Position numbers and translations under genes: made by a program
Shown here: piece by piece, positions 1-9,603 of the stretch
Numbering within the stretch: position 1 is the first letter of the stretch
Layout of the letters: each line of letters begins with the position of its first letter
Assembly (NCBI GenBank): GCA_029961745.1
Contig: CP124680.1
Location: 2,852,001-2,916,000, forward strand
From: Nocardioides sp. L-11A
GTDB lineage: Bacteria; Actinomycetota; Actinomycetes; Propionibacteriales; Nocardioidaceae
DNA length: 64,000 bases
Reading direction: 5' to 3'
Notes under the pieces: model-generated
What the model was told of the DNA's origin: nothing
The model's database searches: none
Seen by the model: the letters and a program-made list of their open reading frames with translations, nothing else

Positions 1-1230
1 GACGAGCTCGACGCGGGCGGCGGCTACGCCGCCGAGACCGAGGCGCTGCAGATCGCGCAGAGCCTGGGGATCCCCGACCGGCTGATGGACCAGCCGCTCG
101 GGACCCTGTCGGGCGGCCAGCGCCGCCGGGTCGAGCTGGCTCGCATCCTCTTCTCCAGCGCCGAGGTGCTCATCCTCGACGAGCCGACCAACCACCTCGA
201 CGCCGACTCGATCACCTGGCTGCGGGACTGGATGAAGTCCTACAAGGGCGGCTTCATCGTGATCAGCCACGACAACGAGCTACTGGGGGAGACCGTCAAC
301 AAGGTCCTCCACCTCGACGCGAACCGGTCGGTCATCGACGTCTACAACATGGGCTGGAAGAACTACCTCACCCAGCGCGAGACCGATGAGGCCCGCCGCA
401 AGCGGGAGCTGATGAACGCCCAGAACAAGGCGAAGACGCTCACCGACCAGGCCAACAAGATGCGGGCCAAGGCCACCAAGGCGAGCGCCGCCCAGCAGAT
501 GCTCAAGCGGGCCGAGCGCCTCCTCGAGGGCGTCGAGGGGGAGCGGCAGGCCGACAAGGTCGCGGCGATCAAGTTCCCGACCCCGGCCGCCTGCGGCAAG
601 ACCCCTCTGTCCGCGCACGACCTCTCGAAGTCGTACGGCGCGCTGGAGATCTTCACCGCCGTCGACCTGGCCATCGACAAGGGCTCCCGGGTGGTCATCC
701 TCGGCCTCAACGGCGCCGGCAAGACCACGATGCTGCGCATCCTGGCCGGCGTCGACAAGCCCGACACGGGCGAGGTCGTCGCCGGCCACGGGCTCAAGGT
801 CGGCTACTACGCCCAGGAGCACGAGACGCTCGACGTCGGCCGCACGGTGCTGGAGAACATGCAGTCCGCCGCGCCCGAGCTGACCGACACCGAGGCCCGC
901 TCGGTGCTCGGCTCGTTCCTGTTCTCCGGCGACGACGTGCACAAGCCGGCCGGGGTCCTGTCCGGCGGCGAGAAGACCCGGCTCGCGCTGGCCTCGCTGG
1001 TCGTCTCCGCCGCCAACGTGCTGCTCCTCGACGAGCCCACCAACAACCTCGACCCGGCCTCCCGCGAGGAGGTCCTCAACGCGATCCGCCGCTACGAGGG
1101 CGCGATCGTGCTGGTCACCCACGACGAGGGCGCCGTGCACGCGCTCGAGCCCGACCGGGTGCTGATCCTCCCCGACGGGGTCGAGGACCTGTGGAGCCCC
1201 GACTACGCCGACCTGGTCGCGCTGGCCTGA
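1..1230 (+). CDS. ABC-F family ATP-binding protein, 5' end missing
   Basis: The reading frame is open from the first base, so the gene starts upstream; about 409 C-terminal codons are present. The first nucleotide-binding domain shows its signature (LSGGQRRRVEL) and Walker B with the family hallmark DEPTNHLD, but its Walker A lies outside the window. After a charged linker (roughly residues 120-190 of the visible part) comes a complete second domain with Walker A GLNGAGKTT, signature LSGGEKTRLAL and Walker B LLLDEPTNNLD. There are no membrane segments. ABC-F proteins are soluble twin-ATPases that act on the ribosome (EttA/Uup-like translation factors or antibiotic target protection). The visible part cannot separate a housekeeping role from a resistance role. 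It ends 18 bp from the convergent FtsX gene. Confidence 0.93.
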   Translation, partial: DELDAGGGYAAETEALQIAQSLGIPDRLMDQPLGTLSGGQRRRVELARILFSSAEVLILDEPTNHLDADSITWLRDWMKSYKGGFIVISHDNELLGETVNKVLHLDANRSVIDVYNMGWKNYLTQRETDEARRKRELMNAQNKAKTLTDQANKMRAKATKASAAQQMLKRAERLLEGVEGERQADKVAAIKFPTPAACGKTPLSAHDLSKSYGALEIFTAVDLAIDKGSRVVILGLNGAGKTTMLRILAGVDKPDTGEVVAGHGLKVGYYAQEHETLDVGRTVLENMQSAAPELTDTEARSVLGSFLFSGDDVHKPAGVLSGGEKTRLALASLVVSAANVLLLDEPTNNLDPASREEVLNAIRRYEGAIVLVTHDEGAVHALEPDRVLILPDGVEDLWSPDYADLVALA

Positions 1231-1248
1231 CCGTCCCCACCGGCTCCG

Positions 1249-3783
1249 TCACTCGTTCGCGATCGCGTCGAGTACGTCGAGCCGCGCGGCCCGGATCGCC
1301 GGGATGACGGCGGCCAGGACGCCGACCACGATCGCCACGACCAGGAAGGCGACGAGCTGCGCGACAGGCAGCCCGAGGCTCGTCAGGTCCTCGGCGAGGG
1401 CACGCTGCAGGAGGGTGCCGACCACGAGACCCAGCGCCATGCCGAGCACCGCGCCGAGCACCGCGATCGTCACCGACTCGAGGGTCACCATCCGGCGCAC
1501 CTTGGGCCGGCTCATGCCGACCGCCCGCAGCAGCCCGATCTCGCGGGTGCGCTCGATGACACTGAGCCCGAGCGTGTTGACGATGCCGATCACCGCGATG
1601 ACGATCGCGAGGGCGAGCAGGCCGTAGATGATGTAGAGCAGCTGGTTGACCTGGCCGCGGATCTCGTCGGCGAACTCCGTCTTGTCGTAGACCCCGACGA
1701 TCGGCGCCGGCGTGGCCGCCTCGTCGACCCGGTCGTGGACGGCCCGGGGGTCGGCACCGGGGGCCAGCAGGATCCCGATCGAGGTGTCCTGGCGGAGCAC
1801 GCCGGCCTCGGCGAGGGAGTCGAGCGGCACGGTGACCTCGGAGGTCACCTCGCTCGCCTCGACGACGCCGGCGACCGTGGTCCGCAGCCGCAGCGCGCCC
1901 GGGAAGGACAGCTCCAGGGGGTCGCCGACCACGAGGTCGTGCTCCTCGGCAAAGTCGGTCGTCACGACCGCCTCGTCGCCGCTGAGGCGGTCGGTCCCGG
2001 TGACGACGTCGAGGTCGAAGACATCGGTGAAGCGGTCGTCGACACCGGTGACGAAGACCGACCCGTCGTCGTACCGGGCGGAGGTGAACTGCTGCCGGGT
2101 CATCACGCCGACGCCGTCGGTGTCCGCGATCCGATCGCCGATCTCGGTCGAGAAGGGCAGGAAGGTCGGGCTCTGGACGAGCAGGTCCGCGGTGAACTGC
2201 TCGTCGACGACGTCGTCGACGGAGGCGTTGAGCGAGGCGGCGAGCACGCCGATGGTCGAGACGAGGGCGAGGCCGATCATGAGGGCGGAGGCCGTCGCGC
2301 CGGTGCGCCGCGGATCGCGCAGGGCGTTCTCGCCGGCCAGGCGACCGGTGGCGCCGAACAGCCCGGCGAAGAGCGTGCGGCACCCGGCCAGCACCGGCTT
2401 GCCGAGCACCGGGCTGAGGGCGGCGACGGTCAGGATCCACAGGACCGCGCCGACCCCGATCCACAACGCGTCGGAGTCGGCGACGCCGTACGCCGCGAAG
2501 CCGGCTCCGGCCGCGAGGACCAGGCCGCCAATGACCGTGCGGCGGCGCAGCGAGGACCGCTCCGAGGTCGCGTCGGCGCGCATCGCGGCGACCGGGGGGA
2601 CCCGGCCCGCCCGGCGCGCCGGGAGGTACGCCGCCACCATGGTCACGCCCACGCCGACCAGGTAGCTGGTCAGGACGGTGTCACCGGTCAGGTCGAGCGC
2701 GCCACCGGCGATGTCGAGCCCGAAGGAGCGGAACATCGCGGCGAGCCCCCGGGCGAGGAGCAGTCCGAGGCCGATCGCCAGGGTCGAGGACACCAGCGAC
2801 AGCACGAACGCCTCCACCAGGACCGAGCGGGTCACCTGGCCACGAGACGCCCCGAGCGCGCGGAGCAGCGCCAGCTCGCGGCTGCGCTGGGCCACGAGGA
2901 TGGAGAAGGTGTTGACGATGATGAAGCCACCGACGAGGACGGCGATGATGGCGAAGACGGTGAGGAAGATCGTGATGACGTCGAGGAAGCCGCCCACGGC
3001 GTCCTGCGAGTCGTTCGCCACCTGGGTCCCGGTGACCGCCTCGAAGCCGGGCGGCAGCACCCGGCCGGCGGCGGCAGCCAGCTCCTTCTGGGTGACCCCG
3101 TCGGCCGCGGTGAGGCTGATCCGGTTGTAGACGTCGCGCCCCTGATAGAAGATCTCCTGGGCCTCGTGGGTCGAGAAGATCAACAGAGTGGCCCCGGCCG
3201 TGCCGCCGCCGTTGAACTCGGCGATGCCGACGAGTCGGGCCGTGCGGTTGAGCTCGCCGAAGGGCGCGAGCAGCTTGACCTCGTCGCCGAGGGCGTAGCC
3301 GCCCGACTCCGCGGCGCGCCGGTCGAGCACGATCTCGCCGTCGGCGGTGGGCCAGCTGCCGCTCTCGAGGAGCAGTGCCTGCTCGCCGCGCATGTTGGGC
3401 CCGTCGTGGTAGTTGAACGACAGCGTCGGGGCGCCGGTGCCGCCGACGAGCGTGCCGTCGCTGGCGAGCAGGTTGAGGCCGGCGCCCGCGACGTCGCCGT
3501 CGGCCCGCGCCACCTCGGGCAGGGCCGCGAGGCTCGCCACCACCTCGGGTGTCATCGCCTGAGCCGACTGCCCGCCGACGCCACCGCTGAACTCGTCGGT
3601 GTCCTGTGCACGGACCACGCCGTCGGGTGTGGAGCCGTTGATGATGCTGTCGAAGGTCGCCGACAGCGCGTTGCTGAACACGAGGACGCCGGCGAGGAAG
3701 GCGACCCCGAGGACGATCGCCAGGCCGCTCATGAGCAGCCGCACCTTGCGCGCGAGAAGCGTGCGCAGGGTCAGCCGCAGCAC
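1249..3783 (-). CDS. FtsX-like ABC transporter permease (MacB type, two FtsX domains)
   Basis: An 844-residue integral membrane protein starting with GTG. It has an N-terminal TM helix after a basic LARKVRLLMSGLAIVLG leader, then a large extracytoplasmic domain (~45-260). Three TM helices with the FtsX pattern (SRELALLRALGASRGQ, ~300-312) follow, then a second extracytoplasmic domain and a second FtsX repeat with ERTREIGLLRAVGMSR near residue 750. The duplicated layout fits permeases that work with a LolD/MacB-type ATPase to move lipoproteins, peptides or drugs, or that act as mechanotransmitters. The ATPase gene lies one base upstream on the same strand, so the two form an operon. The substrate cannot be read from sequence. 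Confidence 0.93.
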   Translation of the reverse strand: MLRLTLRTLLARKVRLLMSGLAIVLGVAFLAGVLVFSNALSATFDSIINGSTPDGVVRAQDTDEFSGGVGGQSAQAMTPEVVASLAALPEVARADGDVAGAGLNLLASDGTLVGGTGAPTLSFNYHDGPNMRGEQALLLESGSWPTADGEIVLDRRAAESGGYALGDEVKLLAPFGELNRTARLVGIAEFNGGGTAGATLLIFSTHEAQEIFYQGRDVYNRISLTAADGVTQKELAAAAGRVLPPGFEAVTGTQVANDSQDAVGGFLDVITIFLTVFAIIAVLVGGFIIVNTFSILVAQRSRELALLRALGASRGQVTRSVLVEAFVLSLVSSTLAIGLGLLLARGLAAMFRSFGLDIAGGALDLTGDTVLTSYLVGVGVTMVAAYLPARRAGRVPPVAAMRADATSERSSLRRRTVIGGLVLAAGAGFAAYGVADSDALWIGVGAVLWILTVAALSPVLGKPVLAGCRTLFAGLFGATGRLAGENALRDPRRTGATASALMIGLALVSTIGVLAASLNASVDDVVDEQFTADLLVQSPTFLPFSTEIGDRIADTDGVGVMTRQQFTSARYDDGSVFVTGVDDRFTDVFDLDVVTGTDRLSGDEAVVTTDFAEEHDLVVGDPLELSFPGALRLRTTVAGVVEASEVTSEVTVPLDSLAEAGVLRQDTSIGILLAPGADPRAVHDRVDEAATPAPIVGVYDKTEFADEIRGQVNQLLYIIYGLLALAIVIAVIGIVNTLGLSVIERTREIGLLRAVGMSRPKVRRMVTLESVTIAVLGAVLGMALGLVVGTLLQRALAEDLTSLGLPVAQLVAFLVVAIVVGVLAAVIPAIRAARLDVLDAIANE

Positions 3784-3784
3784 G

Positions 3785-4534
3785 TCAGGCCTGCCCGCGC
3801 ACGGCCGCGGCCTGCAGCGCCGTCATGTGCTCGAGGATCTGCTCCCGGTCGGGGGAGCGGATCTCGTCGACGATCCGGCCGTCGGCGAGGAACACCACGC
3901 GGTCGCAGTACGACGCCGCCACGGGGTCGTGGGTGACCATCACGATGGTCTGGTCGAACTCGTCGACGCTGCGGCGCAGGAACCCGAGGACCTCGGCGCC
4001 GGACGTGCTGTCGAGGTTGCCGGTCGGCTCGTCGGCGAACACGATGGACGGCTTGCTCACCAGGGCGCGGGCACAGGCCACGCGCTGCTGCTGGCCGCCC
4101 GACATCTGCGAGGGGCGGTGCCCGAGTCGGTCCCGCAGTCCGACGGTGTCGACCACGGTGTCGAACCACTCCTGGTCGGGCCGGCGCCCCGCGAGGCTCA
4201 GCGGCAGCAGGATGTTCTCCCGCGCGGTGAGGGTCGGGACCAGGTTGAACGCCTGGAACACGAAGCCGACCTGCTCGCGCCGCAGCGCGGTGAGCGCCTT
4301 GTCACGCAGCCGGGACAGGATGACCTCGCCGATCTGCACCTCGCCGGACGTCGGCGTGTCGAGGGCGGCGAGGCAGTGCATGAGGGTCGACTTGCCCGAT
4401 CCGGAGGGCCCCATGATCGCCGTGAACTCCCGGGCGGCGATGTCGAGCGAGACCCCGTCGAGGGCGCGGACCTCGGAGTCGCCCGCGCCGTAGCGCTTGT
4501 GGAGGTCGATGGCGCGGGCGGCGACGGCTGGCAT
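3785..4534 (-). CDS. ABC transporter ATP-binding protein (LolD/MacB type)
   Basis: A 249-residue ATPase with Walker [10 protein letters not shown] (~42-50), signature [15 protein letters not shown], Walker [12 protein letters not shown] and H-loop VMVTHDP. The GQQQR signature and GNLD are typical of the LolD/MacB/FtsE group that pairs with FtsX-type permeases, and the partner permease follows after 1 bp. A TAGGCT -10-like box sits 7 nt before the ATG, so the transcript is probably leaderless. It energises the exporter on the inner face of the membrane. Confidence 0.94.
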   Translation of the reverse strand: MPAVAARAIDLHKRYGAGDSEVRALDGVSLDIAAREFTAIMGPSGSGKSTLMHCLAALDTPTSGEVQIGEVILSRLRDKALTALRREQVGFVFQAFNLVPTLTARENILLPLSLAGRRPDQEWFDTVVDTVGLRDRLGHRPSQMSGGQQQRVACARALVSKPSIVFADEPTGNLDSTSGAEVLGFLRRSVDEFDQTIVMVTHDPVAASYCDRVVFLADGRIVDEIRSPDREQILEHMTALQAAAVRGQA

Positions 4535-4620
4535 GGCTCTCAGCCTAGGAGATCCCGTTCACAGGAGGCGGCGTCGCGAGCGTCGCGAGGCGCGTGCGAT
4601 GGCAAGGCGCGGACGCGAAG

Positions 4621-4664
4621 GCATGCTGGTTGCACGTCGAGCGGCCGCAACGCCGCCAGCGTGC
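4621..4664. other. Structured intergenic hairpin upstream of glpK
   Basis: The 187-bp gap between the divergent ABC ATPase and glpK holds a long stem. GCATGCTGG (4621-4629) pairs fully with CCAGCGTGC (4656-4664), with one G-U pair, and TTGC (4630-4633) extends it with GCAA (4647-4650) after a bulge. It lies about 60 bp before glpK and upstream of that gene's TAGGGT -10-like box (4709-4714). It may be an operator, a transcription-boundary structure or a dispersed repeat; one copy in this window cannot decide. Confidence 0.4.
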
Positions 4665-4721
4665 GTGCGTCGCGGCGCGCAGCAGGCGACACCTGTGGAC
4701 GGGATCTCTAGGGTGGTGGCC

Positions 4722-6248
4722 ATGGCTGAGGCACGCTTCGTGGGGGCGATCGACCAGGGGACGACGAGCACCCGCTTCATGGTGTTCGACCACGACGGCA
4801 CCGAGATCGCCCGCCACCAGCTCGAGCACCAGCAGATCCTGCCCCGCGCGGGCTGGGTGGAGCACAACCCGGTCGAGATCCGGGAGCGCACGTCCGCGGT
4901 CGTGCAGACCGCGCTCGGCAAGGCGGGCCTGGGCCCGGAGGACCTGGCCGCGATCGGGATCACCAACCAGCGCGAGACGACGATCGTGTGGGATCGCCGC
5001 ACCGGCCGTCCGCTCCACAACGCGATCGTGTGGCAGGACACCCGGACCGACGCGATCGCCGCCGCCCTCGACCGCGACGGTCGCGGCGACGTGATCCGGC
5101 ACCGGGCGGGACTGCCCCCGGCGACGTACTTCTCCGGTGGCAAGCTGCAGTGGATCCTCGAGAACGTCTCCGGGGCGCGGGAGGGTGCCGAACGTGGCGA
5201 CGTGCTGTTCGGCACGCCCGACACCTGGGTGCTGTGGAACCTCACCGGCGGGCCCGACGGCGGCGTGCACGTCACCGACGTCACCAATGCCGGGCGGACC
5301 ATGCTGATGGACCTCGAGACCCTGGACTGGGACGACGAGCTGCTGGGCTTCTTCGGGGTGCCCCGGGCGATGCTGCCGGAGATCCGGGAGTCGTCGGCGA
5401 CTACGCCGTACGGCGTGACGCGGGCCCGTGGTCCCTTCGGCGGCGAGGTGCCCATCACCGGGATCCTCGGCGACCAGCAGGCCGCGACGGTCGGGCAGGT
5501 CTGCTTCGCGCCGGGCGAGGCCAAGAACACCTACGGCACCGGCAACTTCATGCTCCTCAACACCGGCACCGAGATCGTCCGCTCCCGCGCCGGCCTGCTG
5601 ACGACGCCGGCCTACCAGCTGGGCGACGGGCCCTGCGTCTACGCCCTGGAGGGATCCATCGCGGTCACCGGATCGGCCGTGCAGTGGCTGCGCGACCAGC
5701 TCGGCATCATCAGCGGAGCGGCCGAGTCCGAGTCCCTGGCCCGGCAGGTCGAGGACAACGGCGGCGTCTACTTCGTCCCTGCCTTCTCCGGCCTGTTCGC
5801 GCCCTACTGGCGCTCCGACGCCCGCGGCGCGATCGTCGGACTGTCCCGGTTCAACACCAACGCCCACGTCGCCCGGGCGACCCTCGAGGCGATCTGCTAC
5901 CAGTCGCGCGACGTCATCGAGGCGATGTCGGCCGACTCCGGGGTCGAGCTGGAGGTGCTCAAGGTGGACGGCGGGGTCACCCTCAACGACCTGTGCATGC
6001 AGATCCAGGCCGACGTGCTCGGCGTACCCGTGTCGCGGCCGGTGGTGCCGGAGACGACGGCGCTGGGGGCGGCGTACGCGGCGGGGCTGGCGGTCGGCTA
6101 CTGGCGCGACACCGACGAGCTGCGCAGCAACTGGCGCGAGGACACCCGCTGGGAGCCGCAGTGGGACGAGGACCGCCGCGCCGCCGGGTACGCCCAGTGG
6201 CGGAAGGCCGTGCAACGCACCCTCGACTGGGTGGAGGTGGGCCGATGA
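4722..6248 (+). CDS. glpK: Glycerol kinase
   Basis: A 508-residue FGGY-family kinase that phosphorylates glycerol to sn-glycerol-3-phosphate with ATP. It has the N-terminal phosphate-1 motif ([16 protein letters not shown]), the NQRETT substrate segment, the GILGDQQAA segment and the C-terminal [10 protein letters not shown] and [16 protein letters not shown] motifs. Length is normal for GlpK. The ATG at 4722 is chosen because a TAGGGT -10-like box ends 7 nt before it and the family N-terminus begins right there. The stop overlaps the glpD start (ATGA), so the two are translationally coupled. No GlpF facilitator is present here. Confidence 0.97.
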   Translation: MAEARFVGAIDQGTTSTRFMVFDHDGTEIARHQLEHQQILPRAGWVEHNPVEIRERTSAVVQTALGKAGLGPEDLAAIGITNQRETTIVWDRRTGRPLHNAIVWQDTRTDAIAAALDRDGRGDVIRHRAGLPPATYFSGGKLQWILENVSGAREGAERGDVLFGTPDTWVLWNLTGGPDGGVHVTDVTNAGRTMLMDLETLDWDDELLGFFGVPRAMLPEIRESSATTPYGVTRARGPFGGEVPITGILGDQQAATVGQVCFAPGEAKNTYGTGNFMLLNTGTEIVRSRAGLLTTPAYQLGDGPCVYALEGSIAVTGSAVQWLRDQLGIISGAAESESLARQVEDNGGVYFVPAFSGLFAPYWRSDARGAIVGLSRFNTNAHVARATLEAICYQSRDVIEAMSADSGVELEVLKVDGGVTLNDLCMQIQADVLGVPVSRPVVPETTALGAAYAAGLAVGYWRDTDELRSNWREDTRWEPQWDEDRRAAGYAQWRKAVQRTLDWVEVGR

Positions 6249-8002
6249 ATCCCGCCGCGCTCTCCCCGCGGGCCCGCAGCGCCGCCCTCAAGCGCCTCGC
6301 CACACAGCACCTCGACGTGCTGGTCATCGGCGCAGGTGTGGTCGGCTCCGGCGCCGCGCTCGACGCGGCCACCCGGGGCCTGACGGTCGGGCTCGTCGAG
6401 GCGCGCGACTTCGCCTCCGGCACGTCGAGCCGCAGCTCCAAGCTGATCCACGGCGGCCTGCGCTATCTGGAGATGCTGGACTTCCGGCTGGTGGCCGAGG
6501 CGCTCAAGGAGCGCGGCCTGCTCATGCAGCGCCTGGCCCCGCACCTGGTCCGTCCGGTGCCCTTCCTCTACCCGCTGACCGGGCTGGGCTGGGAACGCTG
6601 GTACGCCGGCACCGGCGTCGCGATGTACGACGCGCTGTCCAAGGCGAGCGGCTACGGCGACGGTCTGCCGCTGCACCAGCACCTGACCCGGCGCGGTGCG
6701 CGCAAGGCGTTCCCCTCACTGCGCAAGGACGCGCTCGTGGGCGCGATCCGCTACTACGACGCCCAGGTCGACGACGCGCGGCACACGATGTTCTTGGCGC
6801 GCACCGCGGCGACGTACGGCGCGGCCGTGGCGTCGCGCACCCGCGTGCTCGGACTGGTCAAGGAGAGCGAGCGGGTCGTCGGCGCCGAGGTGATCGACCT
6901 CGAGACCGGCCACCGCTTCGAGATCCGGGCCTCCCAGGTGATCAACGCGACCGGTGTGTGGACCGACGAGACCCAGGCGATGGCGCGCGAGCGCGGCCAG
7001 TTCAAGGTGCGTGCCAGCAAGGGCATCCACCTGGTGGTGCCGCGCGACCGGATCCGCGGCGAGACCGGGCTGATCCTGCGCACCGAGAAGTCCGTGCTCT
7101 TCGTGATCCCGTGGAAGCGGCACTGGATCATCGGCACCACCGACACCGACTGGGAGCTGTCCAAGGACCACCCGGCGGCGAGCAGCAGCGACATCGACTA
7201 CCTGCTGGAGCACGTCAACCGGGTGCTGGAGGTGCCGCTGACCCGCGACGACGTCGAGGGGGTGTACGCCGGTCTCCGGCCGCTGCTGGCCGGCGAGTCC
7301 GAGGCCACCTCCCAGCTCTCGCGCGAGCATGCCGTGGCCCACAGCGTGCCCGGGCTCGTCGTCGTCGCGGGCGGCAAGTACACGACCTACCGGGTGATGG
7401 CGGCCGACGCCGTCGACGAGGCCGTCCACGGCCTGGAGACCGTGCTGGGCCGCAGGGCGGGGGAGTGCGTGACCGAGCGGGTGCCGCTCGTCGGCGCCGA
7501 CGGCTACCAGGCGCTGTGGAACCAGCGCCGCGCGCTCGCCGCCCAGTCCGGGCTGGCGATCAACCGCGTCGAGCACCTCCTGGAGCGCTACGGGTCGCTG
7601 GTGCTGGAGGTGCTCGACCTGATCGCCGCCGAGCCCGAGCTGGGGGAGCCGCTGCCGGGCGCCGAGGACTACCTCAAGGCCGAGGCGGTCTACGCCGTCA
7701 CCCACGAGGGCGCGCGGCACCTCGACGACATCCTCACCCGGCGGCTGCGGGTCTCGTTCGAGACCTTCGACCGCGGGGTCGGCGCCGCGCCGCACGTGGC
7801 CGACCTGGTGCGCGGGCACCTGCGCTGGGACGCCGACCAGACCGCGCGTGAGGTCGAGCACTACCTCAAGCGCGTCGAGGCCGAGCGCGAGAGCCAGCGG
7901 CAGCCGGACGACCACACGGCCGATGCCGCGCGCAAGGGTGCGCCGGACGTCGTACCGGTGTCGAGGATCGCCGAGGAGATCGAGTCGATGGAGGGCTCCT
8001 GA
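6245..8002 (+). CDS. glpD: Glycerol-3-phosphate dehydrogenase, FAD-dependent
   Basis: A 585-residue flavoprotein that oxidises sn-glycerol-3-phosphate to dihydroxyacetone phosphate and passes electrons to the quinone pool. The FAD dinucleotide fold is at the N-terminus ([17 protein letters not shown], ~25-41), followed by the GlpD signature [20 protein letters not shown]. The middle carries GTTDTDWE and GLRPLLAG, and [12 protein letters not shown] matches the second conserved block. A C-terminal DAO_C domain is present. Both ends overlap neighbours by ATGA (glpK upstream, SDR downstream), so the three genes form one coupled operon. Confidence 0.97.
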   Translation: MNPAALSPRARSAALKRLATQHLDVLVIGAGVVGSGAALDAATRGLTVGLVEARDFASGTSSRSSKLIHGGLRYLEMLDFRLVAEALKERGLLMQRLAPHLVRPVPFLYPLTGLGWERWYAGTGVAMYDALSKASGYGDGLPLHQHLTRRGARKAFPSLRKDALVGAIRYYDAQVDDARHTMFLARTAATYGAAVASRTRVLGLVKESERVVGAEVIDLETGHRFEIRASQVINATGVWTDETQAMARERGQFKVRASKGIHLVVPRDRIRGETGLILRTEKSVLFVIPWKRHWIIGTTDTDWELSKDHPAASSSDIDYLLEHVNRVLEVPLTRDDVEGVYAGLRPLLAGESEATSQLSREHAVAHSVPGLVVVAGGKYTTYRVMAADAVDEAVHGLETVLGRRAGECVTERVPLVGADGYQALWNQRRALAAQSGLAINRVEHLLERYGSLVLEVLDLIAAEPELGEPLPGAEDYLKAEAVYAVTHEGARHLDDILTRRLRVSFETFDRGVGAAPHVADLVRGHLRWDADQTAREVEHYLKRVEAERESQRQPDDHTADAARKGAPDVVPVSRIAEEIESMEGS

Positions 8003-8772
8003 TGGACCTGCAGTTGAAGGACCGCGTCTACCTGCTCACCGGCGCGACCCGTGGACTGGGTCGCGCCACGGCGGAGGCGCTGGTCGCGGACGGTGCCCGG
8101 GTCGTCGTGTCGGGCCGCGACGCCGCGGCCGTCGAGGCGACCGTGGCCGCGCTCGGCGGTGACGGGAGCGCCCGAGGCGTGGTCGCCGACAATGCGGACC
8201 CCGGTACGCCGGCGGCGCTGCTCGGCGCGGCGCAGGACGCCTGGGGTCGGGTGGACGGTGTCCTGATCAGCGTGGGCGGGCCGCCCGCGGGGCTGATCAC
8301 CGAGATGACCGACGAGCAGTGGACGGCTGCGTTCGGCACGGTCTTCCTCGGCGCGGTCCGGCTCGCCCGCGAGGTCGGGGCGGTGCTCGGCGCCTCACCT
8401 GATGGCGGCTCCATCGCGTTCGTGCTGTCGACCAGCGTCCGCGAGCCGATCATCGACCTCGCCATCTCCAACGGCCTGCGGCCGGGCCTGGCGATGGCGG
8501 CCAAGACCCTCGCCGACGAGCTCGGTCCGTGTGGGGTGAGGGTCAACGGGCTGCTGCCCGGCCGGATCGGCACCGAACGGGTCGCCCAGCTCGACGCGGC
8601 CCGTGGCGACGCCGAGCGGGCTCGCGCCGAGATGTCGGCCCAGATCCCGCTGCGGCGCTACGGCCTGCCCGAGGAGTTCGGCCGGGTGGCGGCGTTCCTG
8701 CTGTCGCCCGCGGCGTCGTACCTGTCCGGGGTGATGCTGCCCGTCGACGGCGGGCTGCTCCGCCCGCTCTGA
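8002..8772 (+). CDS. SDR-family protein lacking the catalytic Tyr and Lys
   Basis: A 256-residue Rossmann-fold protein of the short-chain dehydrogenase/reductase superfamily. The cofactor motif TGATRGLGR (~13-21), the loop GRDAAAVEATVAAL and the C-terminal YLSGVMLPVDGG are intact. The active site is not: the region equivalent to YAASK reads SNGLR, so Tyr and Lys become Ser and Arg, while an upstream Ser (VLSTSV) remains. Members with the SNxLRxG pattern form a recognised but poorly characterised SDR subgroup usually annotated as 3-oxoacyl-ACP reductase. Coupling to glpD by ATGA suggests a role beside glycerol catabolism. Classical dehydrogenase activity is doubtful. Confidence 0.85.
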   Translation: MDLQLKDRVYLLTGATRGLGRATAEALVADGARVVVSGRDAAAVEATVAALGGDGSARGVVADNADPGTPAALLGAAQDAWGRVDGVLISVGGPPAGLITEMTDEQWTAAFGTVFLGAVRLAREVGAVLGASPDGGSIAFVLSTSVREPIIDLAISNGLRPGLAMAAKTLADELGPCGVRVNGLLPGRIGTERVAQLDAARGDAERARAEMSAQIPLRRYGLPEEFGRVAAFLLSPAASYLSGVMLPVDGGLLRPL

Positions 8773-9560
8773 CGCGAGAACGGGCCGCCCGAGCGGCGCT
8801 TCGTGCCCGTGCGCTCACCGCGCGGGCCGAGGCGTCGCTCGTCCCAGGCGAGGTAGAGGAAGCCGCCGAACGCCAGGACGCCGAAGAACCACCACTGCAG
8901 GCCGTAGAAGAAGTGCGGGCCCTCGTCGAGCTCGGGCAGCTGCACGGCCGCCAGCTCCTCGGCCGGCGACGGGTCCTCGGCCTTGAGGGCGACGAACCCG
9001 GTGTAGACCTCCCGGTCGATGGCCTCGCCGATCGGGCCGCTCGCGATCGCCCGGGTCGAGTGGTCGTCGACCGCGGTGCTCTTGCCGGTGCCGTCGGCCC
9101 GGACCCAGCCGGTGATCGTCACCTGGCCCGCCGGCGGGGCGGGGAGCGCGGCGCCCTTGATCAGCGGATCGTCCGTGCCGAACCAGCCGCGGTCGACCAG
9201 GAGCGTCGTACCGTCCGCGGTGACGAGAGGGACGACCACCTCGACGCCCGGGTAGCCGTTGCGGGTGCGGTAGCGGACCACGACGGTGTCGTCGCGGTCG
9301 TACTCGCCGGTGGCGGTGACCACCCGCCACTCGTCCTCCTCGCCGACCTTCCGGCCCGGGGCGAGCACCTCGCCGACCTCGGCCGGCGCGCGGTCCTCGT
9401 TGGCGCGGACGACGGCGTTGCGGTCCTTGCGGTCCTCGAGCCGGCCGAACTGCCACTCGCCGAGCCACCACGTCGCCCAGCCGACGACGATGATCGCCAC
9501 GAGGAAGAGCACCCAGCGGCGACTGAGCAGGAAGCGCCACGAGGACAGCCAGGAGAACAC
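8658..9560 (-). CDS. SURF1 family cytochrome oxidase biogenesis protein
   Basis: A 300-residue membrane protein with the SURF1 plan: one TM helix near the N-terminus (~15-35, ending WWLGEWQFGRLEDR), a large extracytoplasmic domain holding the family motifs (VPLVTADGTTLLVDRGWF; ITGWVRADG), and a second TM helix (~218-240, HFFYGLQWWFFGVLAFGGFLYL). SURF1 helps insert heme a or assemble the aa3 oxidase. The last ~38 codons run antisense into the 3' end of the SDR gene (8658-8772), and the Ser/Arg/Pro-rich tail they encode is not conserved-looking. It is divergent from moaA with a 43-bp gap. Confidence 0.92.
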   Translation of the reverse strand: MFSWLSSWRFLLSRRWVLFLVAIIVVGWATWWLGEWQFGRLEDRKDRNAVVRANEDRAPAEVGEVLAPGRKVGEEDEWRVVTATGEYDRDDTVVVRYRTRNGYPGVEVVVPLVTADGTTLLVDRGWFGTDDPLIKGAALPAPPAGQVTITGWVRADGTGKSTAVDDHSTRAIASGPIGEAIDREVYTGFVALKAEDPSPAEELAAVQLPELDEGPHFFYGLQWWFFGVLAFGGFLYLAWDERRLGPRGERTGTKRRSGGPFSRQSGRSSPPSTGSITPDRYDAAGDSRNAATRPNSSGRP

Positions 9561-9603
9561 GGGACAACGGTAGCCACGACCCCGGCGTGCCTAGACTGAT
9601 GGG

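Noticed and set aside
280..1140. Long minus-strand frame opposite the ABC-F gene
   Set aside because: Mirror of a conserved ABC-F domain; translation has no recognisable motif.
1735..3936. A 733-codon open frame antisense to the FtsX permease
   Set aside because: It is low-complexity, charge-rich and lies wholly opposite a permease with clear domains; such long shadow frames are expected at this GC content.
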